From Roseburia sp. (lineage in GTDB: Bacteria > Bacillota > Clostridia > Lachnospirales > Lachnospiraceae): DNA of 33,995 nt. The translations under genes and the position numbers were made by a program. The DNA is taken from NCBI GenBank assembly GCA_003483745.1, contig DMYD01000005.1, positions 1,221 to 35,215 on the forward strand, in the 5' to 3' direction. Positions 14,575 to 21,954 of the stretch are shown here, in pieces; the first letter of the stretch is position 1; every line of letters begins with the position of its first letter. The notes under the pieces were generated by a model that saw nothing but the letters and a program-made list of their open reading frames with translations, was not told where the DNA came from and searched no databases.

Positions 14575-15878
14575 GCTCTCATACCTCCATTTGAACTCAT
14601 ATTGGTTAAAATATCTGCAATATATCTATCCTCTTCCCCTGCTTTTCCATCAATCAGAACCGGACCATTCTCACAAAAAACACCACGTCCAACAGAAGTC
14701 AGACCCCCGACTGCCAAAAATCCGTTTTGCAGATCTTTTACCGCCAGCATCAAAATCCCCATGATCCATTTTGCATCTGCCGGATTATCTCTAAGTTGTA
14801 CAGACATTCTGAGGATGAAATCTCCGTCAACATAGGTTCTGTCCGTGTATAATGCACCCTTTTTCACAGCTCCTTCAAAACGGCTCACACCTGTTCTTGT
14901 CATGGTAAGGGGCTTTGCATGTAAAATGACTGCTTCATCAATAATGATACCGGATGCACATGCTTCTTTTTTGTTTACAAAACCAAATGCATAATCCATG
15001 ACATCTGAAATGTCTGCCGGCATTTTTGTTCCATTTTTTTCTAATTCACTTAAAATATCTTTGATTCTATGCCGTATTGCTCCTGCAAAACTTGTTCCAG
15101 GTATAACCGGCATTCCATGATCTGTCAGATGTACATAATCCGGTTCCCCTTTTCTGGCTGCATATTGACGGATACTGATTCCACCTTTCATGCGAAGCGG
15201 AACCTCGACTTTTATTGTCTTTACATACTTACGATCTGAACAGAATTTATAATCTTCAATCTCATTTTCGGCATCCAACCACGTCTTATTCTCATAAGTC
15301 TGTGCATACGCCAGATAATTTGTCTTATCGTAGCATTTGCAACTGACTGCTGTAACTTCAAATGTACCAAACCCTCTCGTCTTTTTATTTCCAAGACGGA
15401 TCTCTGATTGATTGATTCCATAGATAACAGCTTTTATCTCACTGTCCATTTCAGACTCATCATCCTCTTCCCGGATTACAAGTTCTATAAAAAAATATGC
15501 CTCCACTCCAGCCTGTAATATTTCCATGTCATACTTGCTTTCCGTTTTAGATGTCTTATTGTCATTTAAGGAAACACCATCCCTGATTGAAAAGGCAACC
15601 GTCTTCTCATCAAAGATCATATCGGATATATAGACAGAACTCATTTTCCCATTTCCATCTGTTCCTAAATATCCCATCATCCCCGGGCAATCTTTTTCGT
15701 TTTCAAGATACGCTCTCATTGCACCCGCAACTGAACTTCCTGCAACAAACGGCTTTCCATCTGCATCTTTTAAAATATCTGAATCCGTCCACTTCTCTTC
15801 CCCGGATGAAACACAAAGCGGAGCGGTAAATCTGACTTGTATTCTTAGAACTTTCCTTTTTAAAATTCTGTTACTCAT
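14571..15878 (-). CDS. Double Cas7 (Csm3-like) fusion subunit
   Basis: A 435-residue protein with two RAMP units in tandem. Unit one (1-180): FTAPLCVSSGEEKWTDSDIL, then PFVAGSSVAGAMRAYLE, then the glycine-rich RLGNKKTRGFGTFEV. Unit two (about 210-400): VPLRMKGGISIRQ, then EPDYVHLTDHGMPVIPGTSF with AGAIRHRIK, then GFLAVGGLTSVGRGVF. Asp32/Asp34 and the Asp in EPDYVHL are at the place of the catalytic Asp of Csm3, so both units may cut target RNA at 6-nt steps. This matches the Cas7-2x subunit of III-D variant complexes. It overlaps both neighbours by four bases (ATGA), indicating coupled translation. Confidence 0.88.
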   Translation of the reverse strand: MSNRILKRKVLRIQVRFTAPLCVSSGEEKWTDSDILKDADGKPFVAGSSVAGAMRAYLENEKDCPGMMGYLGTDGNGKMSSVYISDMIFDEKTVAFSIRDGVSLNDNKTSKTESKYDMEILQAGVEAYFFIELVIREEDDESEMDSEIKAVIYGINQSEIRLGNKKTRGFGTFEVTAVSCKCYDKTNYLAYAQTYENKTWLDAENEIEDYKFCSDRKYVKTIKVEVPLRMKGGISIRQYAARKGEPDYVHLTDHGMPVIPGTSFAGAIRHRIKDILSELEKNGTKMPADISDVMDYAFGFVNKKEACASGIIIDEAVILHAKPLTMTRTGVSRFEGAVKKGALYTDRTYVDGDFILRMSVQLRDNPADAKWIMGILMLAVKDLQNGFLAVGGLTSVGRGVFCENGPVLIDGKAGEEDRYIADILTNMSSNGGMRA

Positions 15879-17992
15879 CTATCCTGCTCCTTCTGTAATA
15901 TCTTCACACACTGTTTCAGATCTATGATGTAACTTCGATACATAAATCTGTACTGCGCATCTTTATCCATACTACTGTGAAACTCTATTCCATAGGTCTG
16001 TCTGATCGTCTGTTCTGTTTCATGTGCTATATTCTCAGGTTTTACATTCTCTAAAATCTCAATGCAGATCTGCTTTTTCTTTTCCTCTTCAATCTCCCGG
16101 ACCTGCTTTACTATATCCCCATATGATTTTTCTGTCCGGAAGAGCACCCGGATCTTTGCAACGGCGGCATTTAGTACCGATGCATTTGCACCATACCTGA
16201 CTTTTATATCATTTGTACATTCTTTTGCTTTTTCACGAATACAGCTTTCTGCTCTTTTCCTGAAATCATCCTCCAATAATGAAAAAATGATTCCTGTTGA
16301 TCCATCAGACCTCAAATGATCTGTTTTCCCGGATTCCTTTACTACACACAATTTTCCTTCTAAAGAATCTTTTCCCTGCAAAAACTTTTCTGCAGATATC
16401 TCTCCGTATCCTTCTGCCGTACGTTCACCAATGAACCTGTTTTTCAATATATTCATATCAAACCCACACCCAGAATGCAGAATAAACGCACTGCCTTTTC
16501 CGATTGCATGAAATACGGGTTTACGACGTTTCCAGGTTACATTAAATCCACCTACTGTATCAAAATTGAAAAATGGATTCCGTATCTCAAGATCCGATAT
16601 CCCAAGCAGATCTGACAAATACTGTTTTAGGACTTCCGGCTCGGCTGTAAGAATTCCCTGTTTATTATATAGAATCAGATCTGACAATACTGTTATGACT
16701 GCATCCTTTTCAATATCCTGCTCTTTTTCATCACAAACAGCTTCCACGCTATCTAATGTAAAATCTACCTCCCCAAACTCACTGGACTTTCCATAACCCA
16801 TACGAACATGTTTTAACGCGCCAACGGCAGCAATTATTTTTTCCGCCGCCTCTTTGCCTGCATAAATATAGCCTCCGAATGTCTGACCTGCGCTGATACT
16901 TGATAATTGATAAAAGCTTGAACCATCCTCATTTCCAGTTGCTCTTCCGATCGATTTATCCTCTGGTCTCTGATGGTGATAACTGATTTCCGTGTCAACA
17001 GTCATAACTTTTTGATCCTCTGTAATATAGTCAATCCCGGATGAAGTCATCTGACGCTCACCAAAATCCGGATCATACAACATATCAAATATCATCATCT
17101 TTCCATTTGAATCAAAAGACTGATCCTTTTCTTTCTGCCAGGATGCGCGTCCCGGTATACATCTGGTACTCCCGCATTTGATATATGCATTCGACACAAC
17201 AATGTTTTCCTCTGTCATCATCTTGCGATATGCTGTCTGCTCTATCGCACCTGCAATCAAACCCAGGACTTTGCCTCCTGCAATATAATCTTCCGTTTCT
17301 GCCTGATTACCAGTCTCAGATTTACAGATAAGTGCAGATTTTAATCGGATCGTATATGAAATCTTATTTCTCTCATGTAAATCATTTGAGGAAAACAATA
17401 CATGTTTATACTCTTTCTCATTTTCCTCTTCCAGATGCACATTCACAAGTCCAAGTCCTCTTGTTCTTGCCATGCCCATATGTTTCACCAGAGAAACCGC
17501 GTTTCGAAAGATTTCCTCATCCTCCCTGTGATTAATTCCGCAGTCCGCTTCAAAAATAAGCCCTTTACGCACCACACGTATCGTCCGCAATGAATTTTCA
17601 TCTGCAACTTTGGTTTTTTGATCTACTGCTGTCTGTGTCCGTGTATATGCATATTGCGCAAGCACATTCTGTGGTGTCGTAAGTTCACCCTCAAATGCCG
17701 TCAGATCATTTACGGTCTTTTCGTAATCCCTGATATATGCATTAGAGATCCAAAACTCCGAAGACTGATATCCCGCCTCTCCAAAAATCTTTTCATACCG
17801 GGATTTTTCTATAATACCCAACTCACACATTTCAAGTGCAGCTTCCCTGATACAGCCTTTGATCCTTTTTGCCGAAATATAGGGAATCCCATATTTATCA
17901 TAAACAACATCCGAATCCACAAGACTGTTATAAGTCTCCCCCGCTGTTGTTGAGAGATCACTCAAAAGCTCTATCACAAGTTTCATTTTCAT
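15875..17992 (-). CDS. Csx10-like Cas7-Cas5 fusion with helical (Cas11-like) tail
   Basis: A 705-residue effector subunit. Residues 1-200 form a Cas7-like unit (LLSDLSTTAGETYNS, VDSDVVYDKYGIPYISAKR, IKGCIREAA, glycine loop ARTRGLGLVNV). Residues about 215-560 form a Cas5/Csx10-like unit (YIAGGKVLGLIAGAIEQTA, VRMGYGKSSEFGEVDF, FIGERTAEGYGEIS). The last 130 or so residues are charged and helical (DDFRKRAESCIREKAKE, VREIEEEKKKQICIEIL), a likely Cas11-type small subunit, since no separate cas11 gene exists. This is the order of the Cas7-Cas5-Cas11 fusion known from III-Dv. The start at 17992 follows GGAGGGAGG and lies 35 bases inside cas10; an upstream in-frame extension to 18034 is rejected. Confidence 0.85.
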   Translation of the reverse strand: MKMKLVIELLSDLSTTAGETYNSLVDSDVVYDKYGIPYISAKRIKGCIREAALEMCELGIIEKSRYEKIFGEAGYQSSEFWISNAYIRDYEKTVNDLTAFEGELTTPQNVLAQYAYTRTQTAVDQKTKVADENSLRTIRVVRKGLIFEADCGINHREDEEIFRNAVSLVKHMGMARTRGLGLVNVHLEEENEKEYKHVLFSSNDLHERNKISYTIRLKSALICKSETGNQAETEDYIAGGKVLGLIAGAIEQTAYRKMMTEENIVVSNAYIKCGSTRCIPGRASWQKEKDQSFDSNGKMMIFDMLYDPDFGERQMTSSGIDYITEDQKVMTVDTEISYHHQRPEDKSIGRATGNEDGSSFYQLSSISAGQTFGGYIYAGKEAAEKIIAAVGALKHVRMGYGKSSEFGEVDFTLDSVEAVCDEKEQDIEKDAVITVLSDLILYNKQGILTAEPEVLKQYLSDLLGISDLEIRNPFFNFDTVGGFNVTWKRRKPVFHAIGKGSAFILHSGCGFDMNILKNRFIGERTAEGYGEISAEKFLQGKDSLEGKLCVVKESGKTDHLRSDGSTGIIFSLLEDDFRKRAESCIREKAKECTNDIKVRYGANASVLNAAVAKIRVLFRTEKSYGDIVKQVREIEEEKKKQICIEILENVKPENIAHETEQTIRQTYGIEFHSSMDKDAQYRFMYRSYIIDLKQCVKILQKEQDR

Positions 17993-19490
17993 CGCCTCCC
18001 TCCATGATAAGATCCATGATTTCCAGTACATCATACCAGACCGGATACTGATCCTTATTTACACTATATCTTCCATACCCTCTTGATTCCAGAAAAGATA
18101 CATACTCATCCATCGCATTCTTTCCCATCGTGATCACATCACGGAGCTGTTTTGCCTTGCTCCTCGGCATAGACAGTATCTCTCCCGTCCATTCGTCAAA
18201 ACGGCTGATATTATATTTTTCATTCTTCTCATTGAGTCTGCATAGATCATTTTTTGTAGGAACATAATATGGACGCGCAATAAAAGATCCGGCATCGGAA
18301 CGGTACTGCCTGTCCCTGTAATTAGAAAGATCCGCGGCTCTTATATTCGAACACATCTGATAATCAAAGAAATTGCCAATCTCATCATCTGTACCACGAT
18401 TTTCTTTCTGTTTTGCTCTTTTCTTTGCACTGCCGCAGCATTCCTCTGCAACCTGATAGGCATCGGAAAACGGAAAATGACTGTTAAAAAATGCGACACC
18501 CCCACATGCGCTGTATTCACCATGATTTCCTATATTTTCAAGGAAATACCGAACTGCAGGAATTGCCAGCTTTGGATTACATACAAACGTGATGTCATCT
18601 CCTGCAACAATGATCTCGCGGTAAAGTTTGTGCTGTGTTTTCTTAATCTTCGCAGACAAGGAATCCATATACCCTGTCATCTCATCGAATGTATGACGGA
18701 ATGTGTCTGCAATCTCTCTCGATAATTTGCGCATCGTTATGATTGCTTCCCCATATGATTCAATCACTTTGTGTTCTCCGCCTTCTCCTCCCATGATCCT
18801 TTTAATACGTTTTCCCATACTATTTCCATCTATATGACACACTGCAAGCAAAGAGTTATCCCCTTTTTTAGTCACCATATCATCAAACACTTTTTCGCTC
18901 TCATTCTTCGGAAATGCCTGACGTTTTAATTTTGACTCCGTACAGTAATATTTATTATTTTCCATATAAGTAAGGGGATATCCGGTAATAGAATCGACTG
19001 CCATAAATGGCATTGCCCCAACCGGCTGGGCAAGCGGCATATATGCTTTTATACGCCGCATTTCATCATTGATATGATTATAATCAGCATGATAAGACTC
19101 TGTCTTTTCTATGACAGCCACTGCAAGATTTAGTGAATAGGTTGCTTCTAAGACATACTTTGCCAGAAAACGATTTACCTTCTGACACACTGCTCCATGG
19201 CGGAACAAAACATATGCATTGCCTCCTCCAATAAACATGACCTGCATCTCAACGGACGAATCATTTATAAATCTTACCGGATCATCATTCTGCCAGTCTG
19301 TCATATATGCAGACCTTTCCACATTACCCAGTGTCTTTTTATATTCTTCCAGTCCATCCGTAATAATATTGGCAACCAGCACAGATGCCCCGACGATCTC
19401 TTTTGCCTTATTCGTCTTAAAAATATAGGACTGTATTCCCCTGACATCGTACATCGCCAATACTTCTTTATCTAATAGTTGTGCCCTCAT
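17958..19490 (-). CDS. cas10: Cas10 (type III-D), HD-less, AGDD active site
   Basis: A 510-residue signature subunit of type III effectors; its palm domain makes cyclic oligoadenylates when target RNA is bound. The first palm shows MYDVRGIQSYIF with EIVGASVL, and the FIGGGNAYVLF strand (87-95). The second palm has VCHIDGNSMGKRI (Asp221) and IIVAGDDITFVCNP, so the usual GGDD reads AGDD at 296-299. No N-terminal HD nuclease is present, so DNA cutting is not expected. AAGGAG precedes the start; it begins 23 bp after the CARF-HEPN gene and its end overlaps the next gene by 35 bases. Confidence 0.92.
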   Translation of the reverse strand: MRAQLLDKEVLAMYDVRGIQSYIFKTNKAKEIVGASVLVANIITDGLEEYKKTLGNVERSAYMTDWQNDDPVRFINDSSVEMQVMFIGGGNAYVLFRHGAVCQKVNRFLAKYVLEATYSLNLAVAVIEKTESYHADYNHINDEMRRIKAYMPLAQPVGAMPFMAVDSITGYPLTYMENNKYYCTESKLKRQAFPKNESEKVFDDMVTKKGDNSLLAVCHIDGNSMGKRIKRIMGGEGGEHKVIESYGEAIITMRKLSREIADTFRHTFDEMTGYMDSLSAKIKKTQHKLYREIIVAGDDITFVCNPKLAIPAVRYFLENIGNHGEYSACGGVAFFNSHFPFSDAYQVAEECCGSAKKRAKQKENRGTDDEIGNFFDYQMCSNIRAADLSNYRDRQYRSDAGSFIARPYYVPTKNDLCRLNEKNEKYNISRFDEWTGEILSMPRSKAKQLRDVITMGKNAMDEYVSFLESRGYGRYSVNKDQYPVWYDVLEIMDLIMEGGDENETCDRAFE

Positions 19491-19513
19491 ACATTCTCCT
19501 TTTGTATCAGATA

Positions 19514-20923
19514 CTACTCCTCTATAGCTTCATAAAGTTTGCGCCCATTTTTTATAAACTCTTTAATGACCTGATTCAGCTCTTTTCGTGTCATCCGTTT
19601 TGTATTCATCATATGGTTCCAGGTATTTCGTTCATCCTTAAGCATACGATACATTAAAATCTGCTTTGAAAGTAATTTTTTATTATTTACTTCTGTACTT
19701 ACCGTAATTATATAAGGACTATCTTTTTTAGGATAATCAAACTTTGCATCATGTTTCTTTTCCACCTGCATCCATTTTCCTTTTAAAACCTGATTTACCG
19801 AATTTATCAAATTTACTTTATTTTCAACTTTATCAAGTTTTTCAGTATCTAACAGCATACCTATATAATAATTCAACTCATTTGGAAACGGCTCCTTGTT
19901 ATATTTAGGAAACACACTTTCTGGTATTTTCTTATTACTTTCAAAGTGTATAATATGCTTTTCTTCCCACTCCACAGGTACCTTCGATTCAATATAGGTA
20001 AGTGTCTGCTGATATAACTTTTTCGACATAAGCCATTCAACAATATCTAACCTTGTGGCATTGTCATCCAGTATATTTTTATAATCGTTTTTGATCTGCT
20101 CAATAAAAATTGAAAACAGTGGATCTTTTTCCTCAACATTTTTTAATTTTAATCTGAGTTCTGATAACTGGCGGTCAAATTCATCCGCATTACAAAGCAT
20201 AATCGCCTCAGAAAGATCATTCATTGTCTGTACTACCGGCGGGATTTCCTCATGAATACTCTTATAATATGCCAAAAGCTGATCGGCACGTCCATATTCG
20301 ATAAACTCATTCATTCCCGATACAAAATCAAAAATCTGATATGTAACATTCTGCTTTTGTATTATTCCTACACCGTCAGAAAAATTTATGGAGTAAATCC
20401 CTCTTGGAACAATATCACTTGTTTTTAATAATGAAAACACTGCATTCGTAAGAAGTGAGATATCTCTTAATCCCCCCTGTGTATCAATCCAGAGATTTAA
20501 CGTCCCAACCTCTTTTTTCTTTTTCAGCACATACTCTGCAATTTCAGCAATCGCCTGTCTCTTGCTTTCCGGATCCGTCGCATCTAATTTACAACACTGG
20601 GGCATTGTTATATAATTAATCGTTTTTCCATTTTTAACCTGAAGGTTGATCCGTTCCTGATAGAACTCACATGGAGACATATTTTTCTCCACACCTTCCA
20701 GTTGAAAAGTTTCCTGCTTTACCGATTCCTGTGTACAAAGCATGATTACCTCATCCGGAACTTCTCCTTCTTCTATGAGCATCCTTGTGATCGGCTCTAA
20801 CTGACTATAGTAACTAATTTTATGCAGGTTATTATTTTCATCCATCCATGTACACATATTCTGATTTATTGGATTTCCGTCTTTTACCGGCAATCTGCTC
20901 ATGGACAACAATAAAATATTCAT
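19514..20923 (-). CDS. CARF-HEPN ribonuclease (Csm6/Csx1 superfamily)
   Basis: A 469-residue stand-alone effector of type III signalling: a CARF sensor binds cyclic oligoadenylate and switches on a HEPN RNase. CARF features are the N-terminal strand MNILLLSMSRLP and the ligand-loop region LNLWIDTQGGLRDISLLTNA (D147 to R153), a variant of the D-x-T-H-G motif of the Csx2/TM1812 group. The middle is helical. The HEPN motif R-x4-H is present as RNTWNH at 432-437, near the C-terminus. It follows the small 20935-21297 gene by 11 bp with an AGGG ribosome site, and precedes cas10 by 23 bp. Exact Csx family not determined. Confidence 0.8.
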   Translation of the reverse strand: MNILLLSMSRLPVKDGNPINQNMCTWMDENNNLHKISYYSQLEPITRMLIEEGEVPDEVIMLCTQESVKQETFQLEGVEKNMSPCEFYQERINLQVKNGKTINYITMPQCCKLDATDPESKRQAIAEIAEYVLKKKKEVGTLNLWIDTQGGLRDISLLTNAVFSLLKTSDIVPRGIYSINFSDGVGIIQKQNVTYQIFDFVSGMNEFIEYGRADQLLAYYKSIHEEIPPVVQTMNDLSEAIMLCNADEFDRQLSELRLKLKNVEEKDPLFSIFIEQIKNDYKNILDDNATRLDIVEWLMSKKLYQQTLTYIESKVPVEWEEKHIIHFESNKKIPESVFPKYNKEPFPNELNYYIGMLLDTEKLDKVENKVNLINSVNQVLKGKWMQVEKKHDAKFDYPKKDSPYIITVSTEVNNKKLLSKQILMYRMLKDERNTWNHMMNTKRMTRKELNQVIKEFIKNGRKLYEAIEE

Positions 20924-20934
20924 GTTTTCACCCT

Positions 20935-21297
20935 TTATCCTCTTGTATATTTTCTAAATTGCGTAAAGTTAAAATAAGACTCTTTTTTATTTCCGATCTC
21001 TTTTACAATCCGCTCGCTGCATGCAGCGACAACCAAAACATCCTGATCCATCAGCATATTTATGATCTGAAATGTCAATGTAGACTCTCCCTGACATAAC
21101 ACTGCAGCCGGTGTATATTTCATTACCTGATCAACGACTTTTCTGCCTAAATCTCTAACCTGTACCTCTGTCGCCTGTGCATCTACATTCGGAAACGGAA
21201 TATCTATGATCTTTCCATATTTTTGTGCCTCCATCTTCTGCTTTTCATCCCATTTTCCAGATGGATGGTTTGTCAAATTGATAAATATCTTTTCCAT
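20935..21297 (-). CDS. Small Rossmann-like CRISPR-associated protein, candidate ring nuclease
   Basis: A 120-residue soluble protein starting MEKIFINLTNHPSGKWDEKQ. The pattern NHPS-x-KW, then IIDIPFPNVD, AAVLCQGESTLTF, VLVVAACSER and a final FNFTQFRKYTRG fits a small CARF-like Rossmann fold. I associate it with the Csx15/Csx20-type small families that have been proposed as ring nucleases degrading cyclic oligoadenylate; the exact family is from memory. Being first in the effector operon, directly before the CARF-HEPN RNase, supports a role in ending that signal. The ribosome site is AAGGAT, weak. A terminator-like hairpin lies 25 bp upstream. Confidence 0.6.
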   Translation of the reverse strand: MEKIFINLTNHPSGKWDEKQKMEAQKYGKIIDIPFPNVDAQATEVQVRDLGRKVVDQVMKYTPAAVLCQGESTLTFQIINMLMDQDVLVVAACSERIVKEIGNKKESYFNFTQFRKYTRG

Positions 21298-21321
21298 AAA
21301 ATATCCTTAAAATAAGCAAAA

Positions 21322-21341
21322 GAGACTGATCTCTCAGTCTC
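21322..21341 (-). terminator. Terminator or attenuator before the effector operon
   Basis: Perfect 8-bp stem GAGACTGA / TCAGTCTC with a 4-base loop. The minus strand continues TTTTGCTTATTTT. It lies 135 bp past cas2 and 25 bp before the start of the effector operon, downstream of the predicted promoter at 21427-21455, so it may attenuate that operon rather than only end the cas2 transcript. Confidence 0.6.
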
Positions 21342-21426
21342 AAAGATATACGAAACAAATTTATACGTCAGTTATCCCTTTCAACGCCTGTATTCTCTGC
21401 AAACCGAACCATAAATTTCTTTCTTT

Positions 21427-21455
21427 ATTTTACTCTATTACATTCTGCATTTCAA
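21427..21455 (-). promoter_or_regulatory. Predicted sigma-A promoter of the effector operon
   Basis: On the minus strand TTGAAA (21450-21455), 17-bp spacer, TAAAAT (21427-21432). It would start transcription near 21420, giving a 120-base leader that contains the hairpin at 21322-21341. Confidence 0.5.
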
Positions 21456-21476
21456 TACAACTACATATATTTTCTC

Positions 21477-21737
21477 TTATAAAAAATTATCATCTGCTAC
21501 ATATACCCCTATTACCTCTTTGCTTGAATAACGCAGAGAGTCAAACCTGTATATCATGATACTGTCTTCCTCTTTCCTGCAGACATGTCCCAGTTCTGAT
21601 TTGAGTTTCTTTAATTTGGCTTCTGTAATCATGCCTTCAAAAACAGATTTCTGAACGTGGATCAGATACTTTCTGCAAATCTTAAGTACCTTGTTGGTTC
21701 TTTTCACATTTACATCGTAGACGACAATGACAAACAT
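21477..21737 (-). CDS. cas2: Cas2
   Basis: An 86-residue ferredoxin-fold protein that bridges Cas1 dimers in the spacer integration complex. The start MFVIVVYDVNVKRTNKVLK at 21737 follows GAGGAG; the longer in-frame ORF to 21836 reads through leader copy B and is rejected. The family features are the VVYDV first strand with its conserved Asp, a HVQKSVFEG segment and DSIMIYRFDS. It is separated from RT-cas1 by a leader copy that carries a promoter, so it may be expressed apart from RT-cas1. Confidence 0.95.
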   Translation of the reverse strand: MFVIVVYDVNVKRTNKVLKICRKYLIHVQKSVFEGMITEAKLKKLKSELGHVCRKEEDSIMIYRFDSLRYSSKEVIGVYVADDNFL

Positions 21738-21768
21738 AGAACTCCTCGAAACTATTGATATGTGAGTG

Positions 21769-21954
21769 GGTAATGTAAAACTACTGATTTTATCAGCTTC
21801 TTTCTTCATCATACTCCCAAAATGCATAGATTTCAACCTGTTTTTACCAGAAAAATCCGTCGACCTATTTTTTTACTCCCTGTGTAACCCGCATAAATCC
21901 TGCATTTCTTCCTTTTTCAAAAACTCTGCTGACATCAATGGACTTTTTTTGTTG
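21769..21954 (-). promoter_or_regulatory. CRISPR leader copy B with half a repeat
   Basis: Bases 21782-21954 are roughly 85-90% identical by eye to the leader beside the main array. The adjoining 13 bases GGTAATGTAAAAC (21769-21781) are the end of a CRISPR repeat; the rest of the repeat and any spacers are missing. The leader promoter is conserved: TTGAAA (21831-21836), 17 bp, TATGAT (21808-21813) on the minus strand, pointing at cas2. The copy starts right after the RT-cas1 stop codon. Confidence 0.75.
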
